A stretch of 64,000 nt of DNA from Diphasiastrum complanatum (GCA_029204225.1 CM055094.1:71791884-71855883); one strand, 5' to 3'. Counted from the stretch's first letter, positions 21,171 through 32,649 are shown. Notes: generated by a model not told the origin, from the sequence alone. A program made the numbers and translations.

Positions 21171-23110
21171 TGGCTTATTGGGTCCATGTGTAGAGGTTGG
21201 TCAATTCAGCAGAAGGTACGTGTGGAAGGAGTTTACGCAGAAGGATTCTAACAAAGTGATGCACAACAGTTCTAGGAGTCTTTTGTTTTCGGCTTCCATG
21301 TATGCTCTCTTGTTGGGGAAGGAGGAGGCATTATTATTTTTTAGCATCAGGAAGGAGATGTGGGGAGGAGGTTTGAGTGTGGATGACAAGTGGATGAGGA
21401 TGTTTGCATTCATCATCGTACCATGTATCACAGGGAAAGTTGAAACAAGATTTTGCTATATGTGATTTGGCAGGAAAAGCAATGGAGGCAACGATTTGAA
21501 GCGAGTAGAAAGGGAAGCGACATGTGAATCTAATGTGCTATCATATGGCATATGAGAAAGGAGCGAGCGGTGTGATTTCTAATATAAAGGAGCATAAGAG
21601 CCAAAGGTGTATTGTGGCATACGATCAAGATGAGGGCTAGTTGTGAGTGGGGGTATGTGGGTCAAGCCAAGTCAAAATGAGAGAGGAATGGTCAAATAGA
21701 GTGGTGGGAGAGACAACGGAATATTAGATGAGTGGGATGAAAGATGAATACCATTGAGAAAGGCCATTGTATATGACCAATCTCCCCTAGATGAAATAGA
21801 TGCTCCCTATATTTAGTAACTGGGCCATTCCTATCAGTTGAAGATCTTCTCATACCTAGTTTCTCATCATCAAGTGCGTGTATATGAGGTCTTGGCATTA
21901 AAGCTCCCCGAAAGGACTCATCCAGGCTCACAAAAAGAAATATGCATTTGGAGAGGCTTCCACAAATAGGGAGGTCCCAAGAGGAAAGTAACAAGCTGCT
22001 ATGGACACATCCGTCTCCAAGCCAATGCAATGGCCAACCAAGCGCGTTCAGATTGATCATGGCATGCCATCTCGGCCGATTACTGACAAATTAGGGTGTA
22101 AATGAATCATGAACATAACCATGATTATAACCGCTCACTTCAACCTTTGCCTCCTATTGAACATATCTTATTATGACATCCAGATAAAACTCAGGAAAAG
22201 TGGTAAACCTCTTGTGTGACTCTTATTGTCTCAATAAAAAACCAAATATCTTCTTCAACAAAATCTTGTTGGGATAAGTGCCAGCTGGGACCTTGGGATG
22301 CTTCTGTACCCTAATTCCCATACTCTCTAAGCACGTGCGATTGGGGTGGAGCGTAAAGTGAGATCTATCATCACAAAAGGTGACCCACTTGCCTGTTTCT
22401 TTTGCTTCTTGAAAAGCGCTCCTATGTTCTTCACTTGAATATACTTGAGGTCATCATCCATAAAGATGATATGCGGGTCCCTCTAAGTTTGTATCTTTGC
22501 GTAAGGGTATTTGTCTGAAGTACTATCGTGCTTTTATCTTTCTGTGTTCAACATGCTTTGTCCATTCCCTCGGGCTTGATCCTAATTGTCGTCTCGAGAA
22601 AGCGTGTGGCTTTTTGTGTCTCATCCTAGGTATCAGATATTCCCCTTACTTGTATATTTAGGGCCTTGGAAATCTCGAATCCTTTAAGAAAGACAGGTTT
22701 ATTAATGTTTGTGAAATACCCTAAGGTATGTAAGACGAGTAGTACATGTCAAGTGTGATAAACGGCATATAGAGCCTCATTCATAGGCTAAAGTCTTTGA
22801 GCAACAAGAAATTAAAAGGAACGGACTTGCATAAATGAAAGTCATATATAAACTAACCAACCATACTAATTATGCTGAATATGTTGATAATACTACTCTT
22901 ATTTTAGTCTCATAAAGTGCCAATAGAGTAGCATGGTATCGTATGTCCTTTCAAAGTCTCAAGATCTCTGTCACTGGAGTACATCGAAATATGTTGAAAT
23001 AAATCTGGTTGGTATGATTGGAGGTATAGTATGTTTCGAAGTAGGTCTAACTTGTCAAGTAGGTGATGTTTGTGAGTCACTGGCTGAGCTGGAACCCTCT
23101 AATGCTGTAC
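21171..23110. other. no gene recognised
   Basis: Two longer frames occur, plus 21178-21465 and minus 22060-21692. Neither shows a motif I can name, and no conserved neighbour supports them. They may be remnants of an unidentified mobile element. Confidence 0.3.
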
Positions 23111-23133
23111 TCTTATGTTTGAAAGGAACGTTG

Positions 23134-23250
23134 ATCTGAGAGAGAGAGAGAGAGAGAGCAATGCACTAAAATTAGATCTTCTTCATTTTGTTGTGTTGAG
23201 AGAGAGAGAGAGAGGGAGACAGAGCAATGCCCTAAAATTGGATCTTCTTC
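23134..23250 (+). repeat. duplicated (GA)n microsatellite block
   Basis: Two GA runs, about 23136-23159 and 23198-23215, are each followed by a similar segment (CAATGC, CTAAAATT, GATCTTCTTC). A unit of about 65 bp including the microsatellite has been duplicated in tandem. Confidence 0.6.
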
Positions 23251-23989
23251 CGTTTGTTGTGTTCTTTGATGTGTGACAGCCTCGCAAGAGAAATCATCAT
23301 CTAAAGTTCTTAGGATTTTCAACATGATATAAGTAAGTGTCTTTACCATCTTCGAGATACAAATTAATATGCAAAGATCATACATATCAGCTGGTTGTTT
23401 TTGTTTTCTTTTTAAAACTGTTTTGAAATTCCAAATTTTTCATGACAATTAAGAAAACATGAGATCAATTGAGTCAACACAGAATAAGTTTGTGTACATC
23501 AAAGACTATAGCTTTGTTTTTTTTAACTTTAAGAAGGATGATATTATTGCACAATGATGTACAACAAAATAGAGATTGAATAACAATGTTGAAGTTGTAA
23601 TGCGAATCCCCATACAACAATCCAGTGTATAGGTCATCAAACATCCCTACTTATGCAGGTGCACACTTGGGCACACTTGGGTAGGAAAGGCAAATATAGT
23701 AGTTGTAATTTGGAGATAAGCTTAGCTATTTATAATTATATTGCATAAAAAATCTAATGTTTGTAACTCAAGTGTGGTCAGATTAGCAAACCTTAGGGCA
23801 AATTCTTTCTCAATTCCTGGAGGAAAAACTAAACAAAAGCAATCTAATTCTCATACTTTTTACAACCATAAATACGTTACTCTTGTGTTGGAAAGTATGT
23901 TGGTAGTGCTAAACGAAGATTTGGACTTAAATGAACAATCTGAATATGGATGAAGAGGAGGGCTTGCAACACTCCCTTCACCTTAAGAA

Positions 23990-24308
23990 CTGTCTTTGTC
24001 CACTAAGACAAAATCTGGAAAAAAATTGCGAAGAAGGCTGCCCTTTTCTCAAGTGGCATTCTCAAGAGGCTGATCTTTCCACTTCAGTAGATATTCTTGG
24101 TATAGAGTATGACGGGTCTGCATTTCTCTACTACTAAGAATCTCCTCTGGCTCATGTGAAAGTTGCCAAGAATCCAATGGGGGAACTAGAACACTATCCC
24201 CTATCAGATTATCTGATCTAGCACAGGCCTTTCGTAACTGACTTACATGAAAAACTGGAAAAGCCTTACTGCTGCGTGGGAGATCTAGCTCGTGGGTGAC
24301 TTCGCCTA
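23990..24308 (-). pseudogene. gypsy integrase tail and chromodomain (minus-strand element), distal part
   Basis: On the minus strand, directly beyond the TRIM insertion, the frame reads SKAFPVFHVSQLRK, the usual end of the integrase C-terminal domain. About 50 residues later come PEEIL and YLLKWKDQPLENAT, a chromodomain signature. The next codon, expected Trp, is TGA. It belongs to the same element as 24713-25464 and 27880-29433. The family differs from the 5595-13102 family, since the chromodomain and RT residues are clearly different. Confidence 0.75.
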
Positions 24309-24452
24309 TGTTGGAATATCAATCCACACTCTAGAGTGTATTATCAAACAGGGCGGATAGCTCAGTGGTAGAGCATCCCACCAGGTATAAGGGAGGTCAT
24401 GGGTTTGAATCCTAATCTGACCATCCATATTATGATTTATGGATTTCTAACA
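24309..24452 (+). repeat. TRIM 5' LTR (144 bp)
   Basis: TGTTGGAATATC...TTTCTAACA, followed directly by the initiator-Met primer site. It differs from the 3' LTR at roughly a dozen positions, several of them in the tRNA-like part. Confidence 0.9.
24351..24422 (+). other. tRNA-like sequence within TRIM 5' LTR
   Basis: GGGCGGA, then TAGCTCAGTGGTAGAGCA (matches the Pol III A box), and GGTTTGAATCC (B box with one change) 26 bases later. The D stem GCTC/GAGC pairs, but the acceptor and anticodon arms are imperfect. It is not a convincing functional tRNA gene; it looks like a tRNA-derived promoter module. Confidence 0.7.
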
Positions 24453-24465
24453 TGGTATCAGAGCC
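24453..24465 (+). other. TRIM primer-binding site
   Basis: TGGTATCAGAGCC immediately follows the 5' LTR, complementary to the initiator-Met tRNA 3' end. Confidence 0.9.
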
Positions 24466-24568
24466 AAGTTAGACCTAACAGTTCATGGTGTCAAAGCCAT
24501 GGTTAGGTTGCCCAAGTTGTGGGGGAGGTGACAGCTAGGACCCCAACCAAGTGTGGCTTGAGGGGGGG

Positions 24569-24712
24569 TGTTGGAATATCAATCCACACTCTAGAGAGAA
24601 CTATCAAACAGGGCGGATAGCTCAGTGGTAGGGCATCCCATCCGGTATGAGGGAGGTCCTGGGTTCGAATCCTAGTCTGTCCTTCCATATTATGATTTAT
24701 GGATTTCTAATA
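24569..24712 (+). repeat. TRIM 3' LTR (144 bp)
   Basis: Same length and order as the 5' LTR. The terminal CA has changed to TA, and GCCTA follows directly. Confidence 0.9.
24611..24682 (+). other. tRNA-like sequence within TRIM 3' LTR
   Basis: Better preserved than the 5' copy. The acceptor ends GGGCGGA and TCTGTCC pair with two G-T wobbles, the A box is TAGCTCAGTGGTAGGGCA, and the B box GGTTCGAATCC is perfect. In the anticodon region only CCC/GGG pairs, and position 33 is not T, so a working tRNA is unlikely. Confidence 0.72.
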
Positions 24713-25464
24713 GCCTAGTTTCCTGCTAATGGTAAATGGACCACAATACCTAGGAGATAGCTTAGCACACACACTCTCATGTTTTGAGGGTTTTAGAGAC
24801 TGGGACTCACAAGTAGACTTTCTCACGAAGAGAGAACTGCACATCCCATCTATGCGGATCTGCATAATGTCTGGCACGATCTTGGGATTGTTTGATGCTA
24901 CACTTAGCATGTTCTATCATTTAAAAAGTTTTTGGCTGCTTTAACTTTTTCATTCTTAAACCCTACAGTTGTGGGTGATCATGGCTGAAAACCACACATC
25001 AGCATAAATGGGCTGTATCCCGTTGCTGAATGTTTGGTACTGTTATAAGCAAACTCCAACAATGGGAGATACCCTTCCCAGTTGGTTTGCTTTTTGTTGA
25101 CGTATGCACGAAGCATATCCTCCAGCACCTGTTTTACTCTTTCTGTTTGACCATCCATCTGTGGATGGTCTGTAGTACCCATATTTATTTTGGTATGTAG
25201 GTGATGGAATACTGCTCTCCAAAAGTTTCCATCAAACTTACTATCCTAGTCGCTGATTATGCCAGAAGGAAGACCGTATAATTTAAATAGCCCTTCTATA
25301 AACAACCTTGCTAACGCTGGAGCTCTGACGAGTGTTTTGGTCAGAATAAAGTGGGCCATTTTGGACAACCAGTCAACTGTGACCCAAATAGCGTCATGAC
25401 CCTTCTAGGTCTTAGGCAGGTTCACTATGAAATCCATGGATTCCCACTTATCAGCTGGTATATC
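24713..25464 (-). pseudogene. gypsy integrase core (minus-strand element), middle part
   Basis: Minus-strand reading from 25464 gives PADKWESMDFIVNLPK (first catalytic Asp), WVTVDWLSKMAHFI, LYGLPSGIISD with D-SKF (second Asp, one stop nearby), then TDHPQMDGQTERVKQ (catalytic Glu) and LLEFAYNSTKHSATGYSPF. These are the canonical gypsy integrase blocks; the enzyme inserts retroelement DNA into the genome. Several stops interrupt it. It is bounded by the copia LTR at 25465 and by the TRIM at 24712. Confidence 0.85.
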
Positions 25465-25881
25465 TGTTAGAATTTGTGATACAAATTCTAGATGAAGTTA
25501 CTAGTCCTACTAGCACTCACACAAAACCAAGCGTAGAGAGAATTCAGATCATAGGAGAATTGAGCAATGATCTAGCACATTGGAATAATTGTGGTGGGGT
25601 GCCAGCCTACTTAAATAGTTTCTCTAATGAATGAGAAAAGCTAAGAGCCTACAGCAAATAGCAAAATAGCAAAAGTTAATTGCTAATAATACTACCTATA
25701 TTTGGTAAAGACCAAAAATGAACTAAGTACTAAATAGAGCCTAATCTATTAGTAGTGCACCCACCGACCTACATAAGCAATTAAAAATGAAGTTTACTAT
25801 AAATAGAATGGCCCTTGTAATAGCACGCAGGCATGACCAAACTATCATTAAGGGGTATCAAATAAACATTAATTTCTAACA
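25465..25881 (-). repeat. copia 3' LTR (minus strand, 417 bp)
   Basis: The ends TGTTAGAA...TTCTAACA form the TG...CA inverted termini. On the minus strand it is preceded by an AAGGGGGAG polypurine tract and by RNase H coding sequence, so it is the 3' LTR of a minus-strand copia element. Its outer end abuts gypsy integrase at 25464. Confidence 0.85.
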
Positions 25882-26157
25882 CTCCCCCTTAATGGTTACT
25901 TTGTTATCTATTGCTCCTAGAAATTCTCTAAACTTTTGAAATTTTTCTTTGCCAAGTCCTTTGGTAAAGATATCTGCAACTTGTTCTTCCGTAAGGCAAT
26001 AGATAAGCTCCACTTCATCACTTTGAATTTTCTCTCTGATGAACTGTTGTTGTACTTCGATGTGCTTTGTCCTGCTGTGAAAAACTGAAGTTTTTGCCAT
26101 TTTAATACAACTCTTATTGTTGCATTGAAGTACCGTAGGTGAATCTTGTCGAGTCAT
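25882..26157 (-). pseudogene. Ty1/copia RNase H C-terminus (minus strand)
   Basis: About 92 residues: STVLQCNNKS-like start, HSRTKHIEVQQQFIRE, YCLTEEQVADIFTKGLG and the tail. This is the diagnostic end of plant copia pol. Upstream of 26157 the similarity stops abruptly, so RT, integrase, gag and the 5' LTR of this copy are gone. The frame itself is intact, so the truncation may be fairly recent. Confidence 0.85.
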
Positions 26158-26462
26158 CTTTGGTTCACAGGAGGAGACTACGATGGAGAGGAGGAGAAGA
26201 GCAAGTAGGGATGGAGAAGGAGAAGAGAGGGGAAGGAGTGTGGCAAGGGAGAAAGTGTGAGAGAGATTAGGGAGTTAAAATCTAAGCTTTTAGCTTTTGA
26301 AACTTGAAAGTTGAGGCTAGAGAGGGGTACAAGGGGTCATGGGTGTGATAGGCGTAGATTCTAGAAGAGTTAGTCAGAAGTTTGTAGATAGGAGATACTA
26401 GTTAATAGGAGTCCAGGTTACGAGTTAGAACTTAGGATTTAGGAAAATCAAAATTAGGTTGG

Positions 26463-26804
26463 ATGAAATTAGGATTCAAGAATCAGGATCATTGTGAGGA
26501 TAAGAGGTCGGGCTTGGGAACACATGACAATTGCAACAACATATGGCAACTCAAGAACAAAGAGGTGTCAATGTTAATATTTTATCGTGATTTGAATTTT
26601 GACATAGTAAGTTGGGCATCTGAAGAGAAAATGGAACTCATCATGTACTTCACGTATATCACCCATACCAGAGATTTGATTGAGCCTCTCGCGGGGTGCC
26701 ACTATATCTGGCGGTCTCAATGGTTAGTTGGTGTGAGGAAACCTGAAACTGGCCCACTTCTATCCGCAGTCAATTTGAATGGAAGGGACAACAAACTCTG
26801 CTAG
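26463..26804 (+). CDS. unrecognised 113-aa ORF
   Basis: A plus-strand frame of 113 codons with ordinary protein composition, rich in aromatic and charged residues (WASEEKMELI, HYIWRSQWLVG). No known family could be named. It overlaps the likely continuation of the LINE relic on the other strand, so it may be an antisense shadow. Confidence 0.22.
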   Translation: MKLGFKNQDHCEDKRSGLGTHDNCNNIWQLKNKEVSMLIFYRDLNFDIVSWASEEKMELIMYFTYITHTRDLIEPLAGCHYIWRSQWLVGVRKPETGPLLSAVNLNGRDNKLC

Positions 26805-26819
26805 TATAATATGATGTGG

Positions 26820-27388
26820 TACAGAGGGATCTCAGGCTGAAAATATGATCTGCTGTAGTATATCCTGGTCAGAAACTGATCTGGCTAATGGCATGAAGTG
26901 CTCTGGTGTCCATCTCTACGCTGATCTCTGACTAAAGAATAGAGCCATAAACTTTGGCAAAGAGGTGGCTAATCATGGTGGTACGATAGTTGTCAACTTT
27001 CATGGGATCACCACCTTTATGGATAGGATGGATAAGGTTTATGGACCATGGGGAGGGGAATGCAGATGTGATAGCGCGGTTGAATGAGATAGAGAGGAAA
27101 GGCGAGAGAATGTCAGCAACATACTTCAAAAGCTCAGGCTATAATTCGTCGATGTCTTCAGTTGTATGTAAGTGCAATCGTTTGATGGCCTCTTCTTACC
27201 ATTTTTGGGGAGAATAGATTGAAAGTATCTGTGGATGAGGGCGTGGGAAGTGGAGGTGGATTAGAGACAGTGTACAATGATGTGGTATAGGTCACCCTTG
27301 TGCTAAGATCTGTGATCTGGGGTGGAGGTGCTCGTGGGAGGAATTTGAACCAAAAGGATCTCAATGAGGCACTAAAGAGAAGGTCCAT
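26820..27388 (-). pseudogene. LINE (non-LTR) reverse transcriptase fragment
   Basis: On the minus strand the frame from about 27160 down reads ILSPFLSISFNRAI, then INLIHPIHKGGDP and NYRTTMISHLFAKVYGSIL, then PGYTTADHIFSLR after one stop. These match the first RT blocks of L1-type LINE elements (the IxPIxKKGDPxxxxNYRPI region and the GFRxGxSTxDxI region). The palm FADD motif and the endonuclease are not seen. One in-frame stop lies near 26930 and another near 26870. A short 5'-truncated LINE is the usual explanation. Confidence 0.7.
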
Positions 27389-27879
27389 TATCTTCTTTCT
27401 CTGGCAGGTTTGATATGCAATTTTCTTTTTTTGAGTAGTTCTACGATATACACGAGATAAGTCATTTACTAGATGGGAAAGGTGGCAGCATGCATAGATG
27501 AAATTCTGGTGGAGGTGGTTGCATTCGTGGGCATACCATGGGGTATGCGGTTGATAGTGTCATGGATGCATGGGCCGTGGGGATGGAAAAGCAAGGGATG
27601 CAGCAATATGGATGGTCCGGACAAGAAAAAGAGAATGTTCTGCTAAAGTATGCTCGTATGCATTAGAGAAAAATTGGCTTTGAACTTGGGCCCTATAAGG
27701 ATTGCCATGTGGGATGACAAATTTCTTGCAATGTAAAATACAAAAATAAAATCTTTTCCTACCCGCCGTCCTACCCCCACAGTACTCGGTGGTTAACCAT
27801 TCTGTGTATAGTATAGTTTGTGGCTGTAAAAATTTGAAACTTTTGAATTCCTTTACTCAATAGCCTGCCACACAAGTGC
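27389..27879. other. no gene recognised; boundary of the gypsy element
   Basis: Gypsy-like frame fades just below 27880. The stretch to 27389 shows no family motif and may be part of the block that separated RNase H from integrase in the minus-strand gypsy element. Confidence 0.3.
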
Positions 27880-29433
27880 TTAGTGAGAATCACTAACACA
27901 CTTTTCTTTGAGTGATTCTAGAAATTCAATCCTGAATGTTATAAAACATAGCGCGCTTACCATGGGCATTCGACTCAGGGCATCTGCTACCACATTGTAG
28001 CGCCCTTTCTTGTACCTTAGTTGATAGTTAAACTCCTGGAGAAGTTCAGCCCAATGAGCTTTTCTTCCTTTCAAGTCGCTTTGGGAGGAAAGCCACTTGA
28101 TACCCACTTGATCAAACACGATCTCAAACTTAGCTCCATAGAGGTAGTGCCTCCATTTCTTAAGAGCATAGACTATTGCAAACAACTCCTTCTCCTAAGT
28201 GGAATTATTCAACTGATGTTTATCCAATTTCTTACTTTTGTGTTGAGTGAGAACAGCATCGATTGCCTGATCACTGGCATTGGTCTCTACTATGAATGCT
28301 ACATTTGGATCCACTAAACTTAAGACAGGAGCAGTTGCAATTGCAGCTTTTAGATCTTCAAAGCTCGCTTGTTGTTTAGGCCCCCAACTAAATGACTTGC
28401 CCTTACCCTTGAGCATATTTGTCAAAAGAGCAGTCAAGAGGGCATACTGATGGATAAACCTCCTGTGACATCCAGCCAATCCGAGGAAGATCTGCAGCTT
28501 TTTCACCGAAGTTGGTGCTGGCCATCGCATAATTGTGGCTACTTTTTCAGGATCCATCCTGATATTCTCAGCGGAGATCATATGTCCGAGGTAGTGAATC
28601 TCTTCCTTGAAGAATTCACATTTTGATTCCTTCACAAACAAGGAATTCTCTCTCAGGACCTGGAACACTTGACGCAAGTGCTCAAAGTGCTCTTCTTTAG
28701 TATGACTAAAGACAAGGATATCATCAAGGTAGATTAATACAAACTTGCCCAATAGATGTCTGAACACGTTGTTCATTAACCTCATAAATGTTGCTAGGGC
28801 ATTGGTTAATCCAAAGTGAAAAACCGAAAACTCGTAATGACCATTCTGCGAACGAAAAGCCGTTAATGGAATGTGATTTTCTTTAATACGTACCTGATGA
28901 TATCCAGTCCTAAGATCGATCTTAGTAAAATACTTTGCCCCTTTGAGTTGATCAAATATCTCATCTATCATGGGCAAAGGATACTTATCAACAACAGTGA
29001 GTTTATTTAAAGCCCTATAGTCTATGCACATATGCATAGACCCATCTTTTTTCTTAACCAACAAAATGGGTGCAGCCCATGGTGATTTACTGGGGCCTAT
29101 AAACCCTTTAGCTAAATATTCTTGCAGCTACCGCTCTACCTCTAGGTGTTCCGAATGGCTCAACCTATAAGGAGGCTTACTAATAGGTTTAGTCCTGTGT
29201 ATTAGTTCTATGGGATGATCTACCTCTCTTCTCGGGGGTAACCCGGAAGGTAAATTGCTAGGAAAGACCTCTTTAAAATCATTTAAAATAGTTTGCAAAC
29301 TCACATCTCTCTCTCTTCTCTCAACAAAAGAAACACATTTCCGCGACCCAGAGAGAGAGAGATGGTCAAGGATTCGTGAGGGAAGCCATAACTGGGAAGA
29401 GACAGAATAGGTGGTCGCGAGCAGGAAAGTCAC
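27880..29433 (-). pseudogene. gypsy reverse transcriptase and RNase H (minus-strand element)
   Basis: One minus-strand frame from 29433 to 27880 with two in-frame stops (near 29128 and 28195). Order: the HPIELI/PPYRLS linker, SPWAAPILLVKKKDG, YRALNKLT, FTKIDLRTGYHQVRI, FHFGLTNALATF, then YLDDILVFS (Leu rather than the usual Val or Ile). RNase H follows with VETNASDQAIDAVL, EKELFAIVYALKKWRHYL and YNVVADALSR. Protease is not present upstream; similarity ends near 29433. The integrase belonging to it is displaced to 25464-23990 by later insertions. Confidence 0.88.
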
Positions 29434-30122
29434 GAGTCAGTTCGTGCGTGAAACCAAGGTGAAACCATAGTGTTTTGGAGTGGACACCATCTACAAGACT
29501 CTCCATTGGTGCACAGAAGTGCTCAGAACCATTGGATAGAAAACTTACAAGATTGACGGCTCAGATTGTGCTACCCAAAAGGGATATCCACTGTTGGATC
29601 AGAATTAACCATTGGATGGAGTCTGAAGGGTTGTTGAAGAGGGCCCTGAAGAAGTGAAGTGCATTTTGGCCCTCAACTTCATTAAAAAATTTCATACTAA
29701 AATTGGAGTTGGGTCCCTTCACAAGTGAAGAGTGAAGTTTCTTCAAGGTGAAGAAACGGTTCATAAACAAAGAAAATCCCTATTTTTGGGTCCTTTGCCC
29801 GTTTTGGCCCAAACGAAAGGCTATAACCACCAAACGAAGGGCACCCGAATTGTACCTGCAAGTACGGTACAGAAAAACAGAGTGATTACAGTGGAGAAAG
29901 TGTTCGGAGTGCGCCAGAAGTGATTTCACCATTCCACTGGGCACGTCATTGGGAGTTGACGAATGAGTGCATTTCGGAAGGCGACGCCAATTTGGCTTTC
30001 AAATTGGTGGAAAAGCAGCGAGTGGCCTGGTAAGGGAAAAGTTTCAGGTCATTATTTTCAACTTCTGACATCACTGTTGGCCTCGGCATACTGTTTTTAG
30101 CCTACGACAGAGTAGTTTTGCG
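29434..30122. other. no gene recognised; possible leader of the following copia element
   Basis: No LTR end or primer site could be identified before the gag start at 30123. The stretch may contain the 5' untranslated leader of that element. Confidence 0.3.
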
Positions 30123-30960
30123 ATGGCAAACATGGGAGAGTCCATTTTGAGTGAAAGTAGCAAATTGGACGGGATTTCCAACTATGCAGTGTGGAAATTC
30201 AAAATGAAAAACATACTGATGGAAAAAGACGTGTGGGAAGTCATCACAGGTGACGAGAGAAGGCCGCCAAATGAAGCGGATATCAAAGTGTTCGACAAAA
30301 AGATGAGGAAAGTTTTAACCTTCATTAACTTGTCAGTGAAGGATCACATCATTACCCACATTTGTGATGTTGTTACACCCAGATAGGCATGGGATGTGCT
30401 AAAGGAATAGTTCGAGACGTCAAATCCGTCAAGAATCATGTTTCTGAAGTCAAAGCTGAATAGTGCCCACATGGAACAAGGAGAGCACTTTCAGACATAC
30501 ATGACCAAAATCAAGACAATGAGAGATGAACTGCATTCTATTGGTGAGCGCATACGTGATGCGGAGCTGGTGCACAATGCATTGTGTGGCATTGTAGAAC
30601 CCTATGAGATGTTTGTGATCAGAATAGCATCAAGAGAAAGATTGCCAAACTTTGATGAGCTCACAAGAATCTTGATGTTGGAAGAGCAACGGCGAGAAAT
30701 GGTGAAATCTAGAGGTCAAAATACTGACGATCAGGCACTTGCGACACACCAAAAACAAGGCAAGGGCAAGGGCAAGAAGAAGTCTAAGCATCAATTTGCC
30801 AAGTCTCAAGAGGATGAAGGATCTTCCAGTAAGACCAAGAAGAAAGGCAAGTGCTTCCATTGTGGTAAAAAGGGCCATTGGAAGAGTGAATGTCGCAAAT
30901 TCCTGGCAGAACAAGGCAATGGGAAACCAAAGCAAGCAGGTAACCTTGTTGATGAGGGTG
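30123..30960 (+). pseudogene. copia gag with zinc knuckle
   Basis: Starts at ATG 30123. Residues 12-45 (KLDGISNYAVWKFKMKNIL) are the copia gag N-terminal motif. Stops lie at 30384 and about 30408, and the frame continues to CFHCGKKGHWKSEC near 30850-30895, a perfect CX2CX4HX4C knuckle that binds the element's RNA. The lysine-rich stretch before it is typical. Gag forms the cytoplasmic particle in which reverse transcription occurs. Confidence 0.85.
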
Positions 30961-30984
30961 AGATTGAAGACTCTAGCATCTTCA

Positions 30985-31985
30985 TATCTGCATTGTCATC
31001 TAATCAAGATGATCAAGCGTGGTATATTGACTCGGGAGCCACAAGACACATGACAGGTAACATGAATTGGTTCAGTAGCTTGAAAGTGTTGGATAATGGA
31101 ACGTCTGTTTCACAAGCAAACGGTGAGGTATGCAAGATCAAAGGGATAGGCACTGTTTCAATCCAACTACCTGATGACAAAAGCAGGATGATCAGGGAGG
31201 TACTTTACGTACCAGGTTTGAAGAAAAATCTACTTTCTGTTGGAGTCATTACTGATCAAAAGTTGAAAGTAGAATTCGCCCATGATCGTTGCTTTGTGAA
31301 GGATGTGAACCAAAAGCTCAAAGTTATTGCGGATGGAGTAAGGGAGTTCAATACAAAATTGTACAGGTTGAATGCTACAATCAAGGGGCAACATGGACTT
31401 GTATTGTCCATTCCATCGCAAACTGAGTTGTGGTATAAAAGGCTTGGTCACTTGAACTTAGGAAGCCTCAGTTTGATGAGGAAATTGGATATGGTAACAT
31501 GATTGCCTACTATAGAAGACCACTTGAAATCGATGTGCGAATCATGTGTATATGGGAAGCAGCATCAAGAGAAGTTCAACAAAGGTGGTGTTGCAAAAGC
31601 ACATAACATCCTGGATTTAATCCACACAGATTTATGCGGGCCTATGAGGACCATGTCCTTAGGTAAAGCCTTCTATTTCATGACCTTTATTGATGATATG
31701 TCACGTAAGATGTGGATCTACTTCTTGAAGAAGAAATCAGATGCATTTGACAACTTCAAGAACTTCAAAGCATTAGTCGAAAATCAGATAGGTAGGAAGA
31801 TCAAAGTCCTAAGATCATATAGTGGAGGTGACCAGTCTAATGACTTTAATGATCTTTGTGATCAATGTGGGATTAAAAGACGATTTACGCAAGCTCATAC
31901 TCCTGCTCTCAATGGTGTAGCTGAGCGCAAAAATCGTACGACTGTGGAAAGTGCTAGATCTATGCTTACCAAAGATAACACCTGA
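30985..31985 (+). pseudogene. copia protease, GAG-preintegrase and integrase N-part
   Basis: The same frame as gag, with one stop at 31500-31502. Protease: WYIDSGATRHMTG. Pre-integrase: LWYKRLGHLNLGSL, then CESCVYGKQHQ (the HHCC zinc site). Integrase core: DLIHTDLCGPM (first Asp), TFIDDMSRKMWIYFLKKK, then the block normally containing the second Asp, here altered to RSYSGGDQ, and HTPALNGVAERKNRT with the Glu. Reading is lost near 31980, where about 35 codons present in related elements are missing. Confidence 0.85.
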
Positions 31986-32493
31986 GGAAGCATTCACGAA
32001 GAAGAAGCCAAAGGTGAACCACTTGCAAATCTTTGGATGTAAGGCCTTTGTACACATTTCTAAGGAAGAGAGACGTAAACTTGATGTAAAAGCTATCAAG
32101 TGTATATTCCTAGGATATGATGATCGTGTGAAGGGCTATAGATGTTTTGATCCAGTGGAAAACAAAGTCCATATAAGCCGTGAGGTTATCTTTGATGAAT
32201 CCAAGATGTATGAAGACGAAGATGTTGAGAAGATAGATACATCCAGTGGGAAAGATAGTATAGTGAGGATACCACCTAATGATGATCCATTCATTGACCT
32301 TCCAAGTGATGAAAAAGAGGATACATCTCAAGATACTACTACTCAACCTCAAGAGATAGGTTGGAGAGGTAGGGACAAACCTTTTGGTGCAAGAAGGATT
32401 GAAATTGCAGGTGACAAACGCAAGGAGAAAGATGTACAGTGGGATACATTCTCACCAGGAAGCCGTTCACCTGACAGGAAGCTCCCTAAGTAG
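31986..32493 (+). pseudogene. copia integrase C-region and linker
   Basis: A new phase after the deletion: TPEEAFTKKKPKVNHLQIFGCKAFVH, CIFLGYDDRVKGYRCFDP and HISREVIFDES are standard blocks of copia integrase C-termini. The acidic, low-complexity linker before RT follows. TAG at 32491-32493 ends the open frame. Confidence 0.82.
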
Positions 32494-32649
32494 TTTGAGA
32501 GATTGTTGGAGATCCGTGACATGGATGACTTTCCAGGATCATCTAGCCAAGAGAGAAGATACAACCTGAAAGGTATGAAGCAGATTATGCTCTCTTATCT
32601 AGCATTAGTCAAAGAAAAGAACCTTCGACTTATGGTGAAGCGAAGGATA

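Larger units (their letters stand above)
24304..24717 (+). mobile_element. TRIM element (404 bp) with tRNA-like LTRs, TSD GCCTA
   Basis: Two 144-bp direct repeats (24309-24452 and 24569-24712) start TGTTGGAATATC and end TAACA/TAATA. Next to the first is TGGTATCAGAGCC (24453-24465); before the second is a G-rich polypurine tract (GAGGGGGGG, about 24560-24568). GCCTA occurs at 24304-24308 and 24713-24717. The 116-bp interior has no coding capacity, so this is a terminal-repeat retrotransposon in miniature, mobilised by another element's enzymes. Each LTR contains a 72-nt tRNA-like sequence. The insertion splits the tail of the minus-strand gypsy element. Confidence 0.92.

Noticed and set aside
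24351-24422. Functional tRNA gene
   Set aside because: A and B boxes are good, but the anticodon arm does not pair properly and position 33 is not T. It lies inside an LTR that is repeated 260 bp away with the same sequence.
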